Part shown: one piece after another, positions 6,080 to 11,846 of the stretch | How positions within the stretch are numbered: the stretch's first letter is position 1 | Layout: each line of letters starts with the position of its first letter | Source of the DNA: CAYHDV01 sp047619465 | GTDB lineage: Bacteria > Patescibacteriota > Minisyncoccia > Phycocordibacterales > CSBR16-119 | DNA length: 24,554 bases | Assembly: GCA_047619465.1 (NCBI GenBank) | Contig: JBLHJW010000012.1 | Location: 1 to 24,554, forward strand | Reading direction: 5' to 3' | Position numbers and translations under genes: made by a program | Notes under the pieces: generated by a model | The model's input: only the letters and a program-made list of their open reading frames with translations | What the model was told of the DNA's origin: nothing | Databases searched by the model: none

Positions 6080-6229
6080 CACGGTTTTTTTGATTAGTGC
6101 GAAGCTTTAGCGATAGCGCTTAGCGTAGCACCAAAAAAACCGTGGGTTATTTTTTAGGTAAAGTGAGGTGTCTAGATTTTTTGTTTCTTTTTTATTGATG
6201 AAAAAGAAAGATAAATTTTAATGAACAAA
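6080..6229. repeat. Atp-gap repeat element, copy 2
   Basis: The outer arms CACGGTTTTTTT (6080-6091) and AAAAAAACCGTG (6133-6144) are a perfect 12-bp match. The inner arms GTGC and GCAC surround the core AGCGATAGCG (6109-6118). After a 39-nt spacer comes a hairpin, TTTCTTTTT (6184-6192) with AAAAAGAAA (6201-6209). The 15-mer ATTTTAATGAACAAA is at 6215-6229, just before the atpA stop. Order and spacing match copy 1 at 3203-3348. Confidence 0.7.
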
Positions 6230-6244
6230 CTTTTTAAGATAAAA

Positions 6245-7735
6245 CTAAAGACTCGCCTTATACTCCTCAATCGCTCCAACTAGAGCTGTCTTTATCTCAT
6301 CACTCCACCCTTTCTCCATGCTCACCATCAAATCCTTCTTTGAAGCATTTAGGAAGTCGTGTAGGCCCAGCTCGAACTGCTTGATATCTGCAATTGCTAC
6401 ATCATCTAGTAGTCCAGAGTTTACAGCCACGATAGACGCGATCTGCTCTGTAACTGTTAGCGGTGAGTACTGATTCTGCTTTAGCAGCTCAACTGTTCGA
6501 GACCCTCGAGCAAGCGCACTCTTTGTATCGTCATCTAGATCAGATCCGAACTGTGCAAAGCTCTCTAGCTCTCGGTACTGAGCAAGTGAAAGCTTCATAG
6601 GTCCAGCGTTCTTTTTCATAGACTTGATCTGGGCTGATCCTCCAACACGAGAAACAGAAAGTCCAACGTTGATAGCCGGTCGGATACCTTTGTTAAACAA
6701 TCCAGTTTCAAGGAAGATCTGTCCGTCTGTAATAGAGATCACGTTTGTAGGAATATACGCTGATACGTCTCCTCCTTGTGTCTCAATAATAGGAAGTGCT
6801 GTGATAGAACCACCTCCATGTTCGTCATTTCGACGAGCTGCGCGCTCAAGTAGTCTTGAGTGCAAATAGAATACATCTCCAGGGTAAGCTTCTCGTCCTG
6901 GCGGACGTCGTAGAAGCAAAGAGATTTCTCTGTACGCCGAAGCGTGCTTTGTAAGGTCATCGTAAACAACCAATACATCTTCCTTTTGATCCATGAAGTG
7001 CTCTCCGATAGTTACACCAGCATATGGTGCAAGGTAAAGAAGTGCGGGTGCGTCAGACGCTCCAGCTAGAACAATAGTTGTGTAGTCCATAGCTCCTGCT
7101 TTTTCAAGTTCCTTCATAACTCGCATTACCTTTGATCTCTTTTGACCAATAGCAACGTATACACACTTCACTCCAGTTCCCTTTTGGTTAATGATCGCAT
7201 CGATAGCTACAGCTGTTTTACCAGTCTGTCTGTCACCAATTATAAGCTCTCGCTGTCCTCGCCCAACTGGAACAAGAACATCAATAGCTTTGATACCTGT
7301 TTGAAGAGGTACATCTACTGGCTGACGCGCCATAACACCTGAGGCAACTTGCTCAATTGATCGCATTTCACCTTTTTTAATATCTCCTTTTCCATCAAGC
7401 GGTCGCATCAGAGGGTCTACAACCCTACCTAGCACGTCGTTTGATACTGGAACAGAAAGAACTTCACCTGTTCGAGTCACTTTATCTCCTTCTTTAATAG
7501 AAAGGAAATCTCCAAGAACGATTACACCAACTGTATCCTGCTCTAGGTTTAGAGCAAGTCCAGTTGTACCGTCTTGGAAAGTAAGCATCTCTGACATCTG
7601 GCATCCTGCTAGGCCTGAGATCCGACAGATACCGTCAGATACAGACTGAACAATACCGTATTCAGTAGACTCAATCGGTGCATCGAACTTTTCGATTTCA
7701 TTTTTTAGTTGTTTAACTATTTCTCGTACCGACAT
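6245..7735 (-). CDS. atpA: F1Fo ATP synthase alpha subunit
   Basis: 496 residues, full length. The Walker A-like loop GDRQTGKT is at 167-174 with the Q typical of the non-catalytic site. Walker B VLVVYDD is near 254-260. The arginine finger in the SVSRVGG motif is R363, equivalent to E. coli alpha R376. The C-terminal domain ends with the conserved LAQYRELESFAQFGSDLD stretch, here at about 385-402. Alpha alternates with beta in the F1 hexamer. It starts one base after the atpH stop in a TAA-T-ATG junction, so translation is probably coupled to atpH. There is no Shine-Dalgarno site. Confidence 0.99.
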   Translation of the reverse strand: MSVREIVKQLKNEIEKFDAPIESTEYGIVQSVSDGICRISGLAGCQMSEMLTFQDGTTGLALNLEQDTVGVIVLGDFLSIKEGDKVTRTGEVLSVPVSNDVLGRVVDPLMRPLDGKGDIKKGEMRSIEQVASGVMARQPVDVPLQTGIKAIDVLVPVGRGQRELIIGDRQTGKTAVAIDAIINQKGTGVKCVYVAIGQKRSKVMRVMKELEKAGAMDYTTIVLAGASDAPALLYLAPYAGVTIGEHFMDQKEDVLVVYDDLTKHASAYREISLLLRRPPGREAYPGDVFYLHSRLLERAARRNDEHGGGSITALPIIETQGGDVSAYIPTNVISITDGQIFLETGLFNKGIRPAINVGLSVSRVGGSAQIKSMKKNAGPMKLSLAQYRELESFAQFGSDLDDDTKSALARGSRTVELLKQNQYSPLTVTEQIASIVAVNSGLLDDVAIADIKQFELGLHDFLNASKKDLMVSMEKGWSDEIKTALVGAIEEYKASL

Positions 7736-7736
7736 A

Positions 7737-8123
7737 TTATTTTATTAATTTTGTTTTTAATAATTCCATCTTTCGTTTCAAGCTGGCGTCATATATCACT
7801 CCGTCATGCTTGACCACAAATCCTCCAATCAAATCTTCATTCACTATTTGCTCAGGGTTTTCCTTAGCGCCAGTTAGAAGCTTCTCAGCGATTTGCTTTA
7901 ACGTACTTTCTGATACAACGCGTGCAGTCTCTATCACGACAGACTCCTGCTCAGCTTCTTTTAAACCCTCCTGTTCCAAGATACGTAATACCTCAGGTAG
8001 TAAGTGTTCTAAGTTTTGCTTCTTGAGATACGCCAAAGTATTTGATACTAATTTTTTAGCATCAATATCACTCTTCTTATTTGCAAACAAAAGTGTTTGT
8101 ACTATATCACGCGAGTTAATCAT
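7737..8123 (-). CDS. atpH: F1Fo ATP synthase delta subunit (short form)
   Basis: 128 residues, against about 175-180 in E. coli and most bacteria. The C-terminal family signature is clear: EDLIGGFVVKHDGVIYDASL followed by KRKMELLKTKL. The N-terminal helical domain that binds the top of alpha is reduced to about 60 residues. The start codon overlaps the atpF stop (TAATG at 8125-8121), so the 5' end is fixed by translational coupling and the short length is not a wrong start or a visible frameshift. Delta joins F1 to the b-subunit stalk. The call is secure from position and C-terminus, while the short N-domain is unusual. Confidence 0.93.
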   Translation of the reverse strand: MINSRDIVQTLLFANKKSDIDAKKLVSNTLAYLKKQNLEHLLPEVLRILEQEGLKEAEQESVVIETARVVSESTLKQIAEKLLTGAKENPEQIVNEDLIGGFVVKHDGVIYDASLKRKMELLKTKLIK

Positions 8124-8620
8124 TATGAAAGTTTTTCGATAGTTTTCTTAATTAATTCTTCATTCTTTACTTTGTCCATTCCTTCTTTAAGAAGTGACTC
8201 TGTTGCAGCTACCACTAGTTCAGCCGCCTCACTCTTGAAGTCAGATTGCATTTTTTTGTGTGCTTGCTCAGCGTCAACTTCTGCCTTCTTTAGAATGATA
8301 CTTCTTTCGTCGCCAGCCTGATTTTTGGCCTCTTCGACAATATCTTTTCCTTTAGAGTTAGCGCTAGCCACAATAGTATTGGCTTCTTGTTTCGCTTCTG
8401 AAACAGTTTCCTCTCGAAGCTTCTCTGCCATCTGCCTATCGGTACTTGCTCTTTTTGCGTCTTCCAAACCTTGAGTTATCTTTGCTTTCCGCTCGGATAT
8501 AGACTTCTTGATGCCCTTCCAAAAGAATCTCTTAAGAAGCCAGAAGATAACCAAAAAGTTCAACAAGTTTACAAGTGCAACTTGCCAATCAAAACCAATT
8601 TTTCCTAATATCTCGAGCAT
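8123..8620 (-). CDS. atpF: F1Fo ATP synthase subunit b
   Basis: 165 residues. One N-terminal membrane helix (about 12-30, WQVALVNLLNFLVIFWLLKR) is followed by a long charged helix, ISERKAKITQGLEDAKRAST onward. It has the heptad/hendecad pattern typical of the peripheral stalk dimer that holds F1 against rotation. The C-terminus (ELVVAATESLLKEGMDKVKN) is the delta-binding end. It lies 20 nt after atpE and overlaps the atpH start by one base. No Shine-Dalgarno site is seen. Confidence 0.97.
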   Translation of the reverse strand: MLEILGKIGFDWQVALVNLLNFLVIFWLLKRFFWKGIKKSISERKAKITQGLEDAKRASTDRQMAEKLREETVSEAKQEANTIVASANSKGKDIVEEAKNQAGDERSIILKKAEVDAEQAHKKMQSDFKSEAAELVVAATESLLKEGMDKVKNEELIKKTIEKLS

Positions 8621-8640
8621 AATAAAGTTTATCTAAGCTG

Positions 8641-8874
8641 TTAAAGCAAGAAGAATGCTACAAGTGCGTAGATCGCTGTAGACTCAGCAAGCGCAACACC
8701 AATAATCATCTTTGAGAAAATGGACCCTGTTTGGTCTGGGTTTCTACCGATGGCTTCTAGAGCTTTACCAATAAGGTATCCTTCTCCTATACCTGAACCG
8801 AACATAGATACTGTTGCAAGTCCTTTTGCAATAAGTCGTGCTGATTCAACAGCTAATTGTGGATCGTTTTCCAT
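8641..8874 (-). CDS. atpE: F1Fo ATP synthase subunit c, two-carboxylate (Na+-type) motif
   Basis: 77 residues from the ATG at 8874, two membrane helices with a polar loop GRNPDQ. I prefer this start to an in-frame TTG at 8895 that would add seven residues lying in a hairpin and A tract. Helix 2 carries the ion-binding carboxylate E64 followed by S65, T66 and Y69 (ALAESTAIY). Helix 1 carries a second carboxylate, E31 (GIGEGY). Known from the family: Na+-binding c rings have Q32/E65/S66/Y70, and the Fusobacterium nucleatum ring uses E32 and E65 as a two-carboxylate Na+ site. The pattern here matches the latter at an offset of one. Na+ coupling is therefore inferred. The gene follows a set of hairpins after atpB that may tune its expression. 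Confidence 0.96.
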   Translation of the reverse strand: MENDPQLAVESARLIAKGLATVSMFGSGIGEGYLIGKALEAIGRNPDQTGSIFSKMIIGVALAESTAIYALVAFFLL

Positions 8875-8889
8875 ATATATATTTTTTTT

Positions 8890-8974
8890 GCGCAATGCGC
8901 GATTAATAATTACCCTGTTAATGCAAAGGATTAAAATCCTTTCGCAATTGCATCCGAAGATGCAATTGCGAAAG
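8890..8974 (-). promoter_or_regulatory. Tandem hairpins in the atpB-atpE intercistronic RNA
   Basis: On the atp mRNA, a perfect 16-bp stem (arms 8974-8959 and 8954-8939) is closed by a C(UUCG)G tetraloop. AAAGGATT with AATCCTTT (8942-8935 and 8932-8925) overlaps its base, and a GCGC-ATT-GCGC palindrome (8900-8890) follows just before atpE. There is no T tract, so it is not a terminator. It is a likely RNA-stability or translation-control element for subunit c, which is needed in many copies. Confidence 0.65.
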
Positions 8975-8978
8975 AGTT

Positions 8979-9800
8979 CTAAGCAGGCTTCGCTTCAGTT
9001 TGTTTCTTTTCTAATTTCTTTTTCTCCTTGTCTGGATCAATTGAAAGCATGTAGTAAGCCGCAACAAGCGATCCAAACACAAGAGCTTGAATTACTCCGA
9101 CAAGCAAGTTCATGGCTGTCCAGACACTAGGAACAATGTACGCAAAAGCGCCAAGAATGATTATCGCCAGAACCTCACCTGCGTACATGTTTCCAAACAA
9201 ACGAAGAGATAGTGATACTACTTTTGCAATTTCTCCAATAATATCTAGAAGACCTATCAAGAAATCAATAATCGCCATCATTCCATCTCCGATACTCTTC
9301 TTAAAACCCTGGAATATCTCTTTGAACTTAAAGAACTTCCCTAGATGACCGAAGAATCCCCAATCCCGAATAGAGATCCAGTGCAGAACAATAATTGATC
9401 CAAGAGATAAACCAAATGTCGTATTAAAGTCTGCTGTAGGACTTCTAAACAGCGGGGTGTCTCCAACTGTAATACTTGTTAGTCCTGGAATTAGTCCTAT
9501 AAGGTTTGAAATTCCAATGTATAGAAAAATCGTAGCTATAACTGGGAAAATTACCTCAGTATGTTTCTTATCCCCTGTAATCTGCTCCACCATAGACTCC
9601 ATTCCTTCGTAGAGCAATTCTATTGCAGATTGAAATCCAGTTGGGATAAGCTTAAACTTTCGTACTGAGAAAAATATAACAAGTAGAAGTATCGCCGTGA
9701 TCAGGAGTATTAGAAGACTTGAGTTTGCTATATGAAAATTACCAATTGTCAAAATTGTTTCTGGTGCAATGGGTGTTATGTCTCGAGTAATGCTAATCAT
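8979..9800 (-). CDS. atpB: F1Fo ATP synthase subunit a
   Basis: 273 residues, polytopic. The essential stator arginine is R200 in SLSLRLFGNMYAGE, with E207 in the same motif matching E. coli a-E219. Q238 (GVIQALVFGSL) matches the conserved glutamine of the last helix. FQSAIELLYE and the S-N-L-I-G-L-I-P-G motif (98-106) are also family hallmarks. Subunit a forms the two ion half-channels beside the c ring. The C-terminus is a charged tail (DKEKKKLEKKQTE). Its start overlaps the end of atpI by 8 nt. A set of stable hairpins follows the stop codon before atpE. Confidence 0.98.
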   Translation of the reverse strand: MISITRDITPIAPETILTIGNFHIANSSLLILLITAILLLVIFFSVRKFKLIPTGFQSAIELLYEGMESMVEQITGDKKHTEVIFPVIATIFLYIGISNLIGLIPGLTSITVGDTPLFRSPTADFNTTFGLSLGSIIVLHWISIRDWGFFGHLGKFFKFKEIFQGFKKSIGDGMMAIIDFLIGLLDIIGEIAKVVSLSLRLFGNMYAGEVLAIIILGAFAYIVPSVWTAMNLLVGVIQALVFGSLVAAYYMLSIDPDKEKKKLEKKQTEAKPA

Positions 9801-10104
9801 GGTTTTTTGTATCTAATCCACTTTTAATGTCAGCTATTTCTGATTCAACAGCATATAGTTCTGTGGAATACTTCTTGTAACGGAAATATACAACCACCCA
9901 TGAAATAATAAAAGCAGAAGCAAGAAATATAGTAGTGAAAAGACTATCTTCTCTAGATCTGTCTAGATACGTACCTAGAACAGCCCCTATAGCTGCTGGA
10001 ACACCAAAGATAAGAGCTATCTGCAGGCCTAGCCAGAAAAAGCTCGTCATAAGTGAGTCTCTTTTTTTTCGTAAGTCCCTCAGTTTTTGTTCTATTTGTT
10101 CCAT
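9793..10104 (-). CDS. atpI: AtpI/AtpZ-like ATP synthase assembly protein
   Basis: 103 residues: a charged N-terminal helix (EQIEQKLRDLRKKRD), two membrane helices (about 20-45 and 56-74), and a charged C-terminal helix. The segment GVPAAIGAVLGTYLDR at the end of helix 1 is the hallmark of the ATPase_gene1/AtpI-AtpQ family. AtpI-type proteins help assemble the c ring or handle cations in other bacteria. It is the first gene of the operon, preceded by the promoter at 10138-10165, and overlaps atpB by 8 nt. Its ATG follows a T6 run after a small GC hairpin (about 10113-10124), which might act as a weak attenuator. Confidence 0.85.
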   Translation of the reverse strand: MEQIEQKLRDLRKKRDSLMTSFFWLGLQIALIFGVPAAIGAVLGTYLDRSREDSLFTTIFLASAFIISWVVVYFRYKKYSTELYAVESEIADIKSGLDTKNHD

Positions 10105-10137
10105 TAATTAAAAAAGGCAGCCTTGCCAGCCGCTCAT

Positions 10138-10165
10138 AGTATACTCATTTTGAATCTTTTGTCAC
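10138..10165 (-). promoter_or_regulatory. Promoter of the atp operon
   Basis: On the minus strand: GTGACA, a 16-nt spacer, TATACT. The -10 is at 10138-10143 and the -35 at 10160-10165. The expected start near 10131 gives a leader of about 27 nt with no Shine-Dalgarno site but with a short GC hairpin and T6 just before the atpI ATG. Confidence 0.65.
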
Positions 10166-10207
10166 TTAAAAAGGTGGAGAATCCAGGTAAATAAAAAGAC
10201 ACCCAAG

Positions 10208-10903
10208 CTACTGCTCGAATGCCAATTGAAGATTATTATCCTCACTAATTATCATATTTAAATACTGTCTAGTAGCAGAATCAAATACATCCCCTGAGGA
10301 ATCAAAACCCCCGAAAGGCTCAATTCCATTTTTATTCGTTCTCTTAAAGAGATTTAGAGCTTTGGAAGTTTTAGAACCAAAATACTCTGTCTCATTTCCA
10401 GGAGAACCATTACCTTCAGAGCTAACTCTATATCCGGCAGTGTTAAGAACTCTTTGAAGCTTCAGTACCTCCGGAGATTTCATTTTAAGAAACAAATCTT
10501 TGTGAAAGTATTGAATCACCTGAATAGGTTCTTCTTCTACTTTTTCTGGTATAGCTTTTGAGTCTTTATTTATCCGAGGAACAACCTTAACACCTTTTGC
10601 ATTAAGTAAGTCACTGTCTGTTAGTAGTTTATTGCCGTCAATAGCAAGATGTGGCTCAAATTCTGTCATCTCATATATTGGCAATTCTCCATCAGCTGGG
10701 GGGGTTAGTTTGATTAATATTAAATTACCCTTTCTACGTGCAATGAACTGTAGCTCGCTCTGTGCAGTTTTTTCTTCAACGATATGTGTTTCTTCTTCAC
10801 CTACCTCAACTGATTCTTCCGAAGAAAAAATACTGAAACCATCACAGGAGTGTAGAGTTATTGATAAAATAAGCATTACACAAACATTCTTTAAATGTGC
10901 CAT
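10208..10903 (-). CDS. Predicted lipoprotein with C-terminal peptidoglycan-binding domain
   Basis: 231 residues. The N-terminus has a hydrophobic segment ending L-H-S-C-D, a slightly atypical lipobox with the acylated cysteine at about C20, so the protein is probably exported and lipid-anchored. A Glu-rich linker follows. The C-terminal part (about 140-217) is a peptidoglycan_binding_1-like helical domain. It has the sequence S-P-E-V-L-K-L-Q-R-V-L-N, then G-Y, GSPGNETEYFG, K-T-S-K-A-L-N-L-F-K-R and finally F-D-S-A-T-R-Q-Y-L-N. The GSPGNET-x-YFG insertion is, from my knowledge, common in Patescibacteria cell-wall proteins. The middle part (50-135) has no motif I recognise. It is a one-gene unit whose promoter closely matches that of the 1409 gene. 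Probable role: anchoring in, or sensing of, the cell wall. Confidence 0.85.
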   Translation of the reverse strand: MAHLKNVCVMLILSITLHSCDGFSIFSSEESVEVGEEETHIVEEKTAQSELQFIARRKGNLILIKLTPPADGELPIYEMTEFEPHLAIDGNKLLTDSDLLNAKGVKVVPRINKDSKAIPEKVEEEPIQVIQYFHKDLFLKMKSPEVLKLQRVLNTAGYRVSSEGNGSPGNETEYFGSKTSKALNLFKRTNKNGIEPFGGFDSSGDVFDSATRQYLNMIISEDNNLQLAFEQ

Positions 10904-10928
10904 TATTGTTGTTTTTGTGTTTATCTTT

Positions 10929-10956
10929 ATTTTGCATATAAATGGATATTTGTCAA
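10929..10956 (-). promoter_or_regulatory. TTGACA promoter of the lipoprotein gene
   Basis: On the minus strand: TTGACA (10956-10951), 16 nt, CAAAAT (10934-10929). It shares 30 of 38 positions with the promoter at 1352-1379 and is likewise followed by an A/C-rich leader without a Shine-Dalgarno site. Confidence 0.55.
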
Positions 10957-10979
10957 TACTTAAATATACCCTCTATTCA

Positions 10980-11007
10980 TTGTAAATTTTCAAGAGTTTG
11001 ATATAGT
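10980..11007 (+). promoter_or_regulatory. Likely promoter of the tRNA-Ile gene
   Basis: TTGTAA (10980-10985), 16 nt, TATAGT (11002-11007). The start near 11014 would leave a precursor 5' end of about 20 nt before the mature tRNA. Confidence 0.5.
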
Positions 11008-11033
11008 GTCTCTTGTCTACAAAAGACAACCTT

Positions 11034-11107
11034 GCGCGCGTAGCTCAGCTGGCTAGAGCGTCCGACTGATACTCGGGAGGTCCCAGGTTCGATCCCTGGC
11101 GCGCGCA
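11034..11107 (+). tRNA. tRNA-Ile (anticodon GAU)
   Basis: All arms fold. The acceptor GCGCGCG (11034-11040) pairs with CGCGCGC (11100-11106). The D arm is GCTC/GAGC. The anticodon stem TCCGA/TCGGG closes the loop CTGATAC, whose anticodon GAT is at 11068-11070. The T arm CCAGG/CCTGG carries the loop TTCGATC, and the discriminator is A. CCA is not encoded, so it must be added by a nucleotidyltransferase. GAU reads AUU and AUC isoleucine codons. Confidence 0.97.
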
Positions 11108-11110
11108 CAT

Positions 11111-11153
11111 AAAACAAAAAGCCTAGATACATCGTATCTAGGCTTTTTGTTTT
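11111..11153 (+). terminator. Perfect 20-bp bidirectional hairpin terminator after the tRNA
   Basis: Bases 11111-11130 are the exact inverse complement of 11134-11153, with a 3-nt loop. The GC-rich core GCCTAGATAC is flanked by an A-rich arm and a T-rich arm, so it can act from either side. Confidence 0.9.
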
Positions 11154-11161
11154 AGCGTGTC

Positions 11162-11404
11162 GGTAGGGATCGAAGTGAGGCCAGACAGAGTCCACGTAGT
11201 GGCCTGGCCGAATCGGGGTCGATGGAATGAGATTTTCTACAAGAAAATCCATGAGAGTGACCGATCCCTAATTTAATTAAGAACAAAGTGAGAAAGGGTG
11301 AGCCGCGTCCAGCAGTACTTATGAGGTGCGAATTAGTGGCTGTGGTACGATCCCTTATTTGAAAACGGGCAAAGCACATCCACGATAGTGACAGATCCTT
11401 TAAT
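11162..11404. other. Structured, repeat-bearing non-coding region downstream of the tRNA
   Basis: I find no credible gene here. An outer inverted repeat, TAGGGATCG (11164-11172) with CGATCCCTA (11262-11270), encloses two further hairpins: GGCCAG...CTGGCC with inner CCAC/GTGG (about 11179-11209), and GATTTTCT with AGAAAATC (11231-11238 and 11242-11249). GATCC-type words followed by AT-rich sequence recur at 11262, 11348 and 11393. It could be a structured RNA, a degenerate tRNA-linked repeat, or a remnant of a mobile element. Confidence 0.5.
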
Positions 11405-11484
11405 TCTCAATATTTGATTTGAAAAAAATGAAGAAGAGAGTCGCTTAACAATGGTATAGCTTGGATTTTCTTAGTAAGACAAAC

Positions 11485-11510
11485 AAAAAAACCACCACTG
11501 GGTGATTTTT
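11485..11510 (-). terminator. Intrinsic terminator of the prfA operon
   Basis: On the minus strand, AAAAATCACC and GGTGGTTTTT pair with one mismatch around a CAGT loop, followed by more T. It lies 8 nt past the stop of the 11518 gene. Confidence 0.8.
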
Positions 11511-11517
11511 ATATTAC

Positions 11518-11805
11518 TTACTTCCCTTTCAAAACAGTCTCTATAAACATTTTGGTATCATTTATGTTTGAGCCAAATCTTTTTAGTCCATTAAGGAATT
11601 GCTCATTTTTCAAATACTTTCCTATTGAGCCACGTTCGTGGAGCTCATTTGAAAGACGATTATTTATCAATTTTTGAGACTCTTCGTCTAGTGAGTTAAT
11701 ATCAAGATCTTCCATTTGTGAAAGTGACTCTGTTATATGGTTTGCAACTTCACGTAGTTCTGACATTTTTTTTATAAACTCTTCTTTTTTGTTATTTTGT
11801 TCCAT
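11518..11805 (-). CDS. Small helical protein of unknown function, downstream of prfA
   Basis: 95 residues, mostly charged, probably all alpha-helical (EEFIKKMSELREVANHITES; ESQKLINNRLSNELHE). It has no membrane segment, cysteine or motif that I recognise. It follows prfA by 41 nt on the same strand and ends just before the shared terminator, so it is probably the second gene of a prfA operon. The start ATG at 11805 lies in A-rich sequence without a Shine-Dalgarno site. Function is not assigned. Confidence 0.7.
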   Translation of the reverse strand: MEQNNKKEEFIKKMSELREVANHITESLSQMEDLDINSLDEESQKLINNRLSNELHERGSIGKYLKNEQFLNGLKRFGSNINDTKMFIETVLKGK

Positions 11806-11846
11806 TGTAATAGGTTGTTATTTAAATAAAGTCCTTGTAATACAGG

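Noticed and set aside
8641..8895. TTG start at 8895 for atpE, adding seven residues
   Set aside because: The extension lies in the GCGC hairpin and A tract; the ATG at 8874 gives the normal c-subunit N-terminus.
10977..11252. 91-residue minus-strand frame with GIEPGTSRVSVGRSS
   Set aside because: It is the antisense of tRNA-Ile; this peptide is a well-known false protein produced by reading tRNA genes backwards.
11152..11379. 75-residue minus-strand frame downstream of the tRNA
   Set aside because: It covers the structured repeat region, has low-complexity composition unlike a protein, and shows no start signals.
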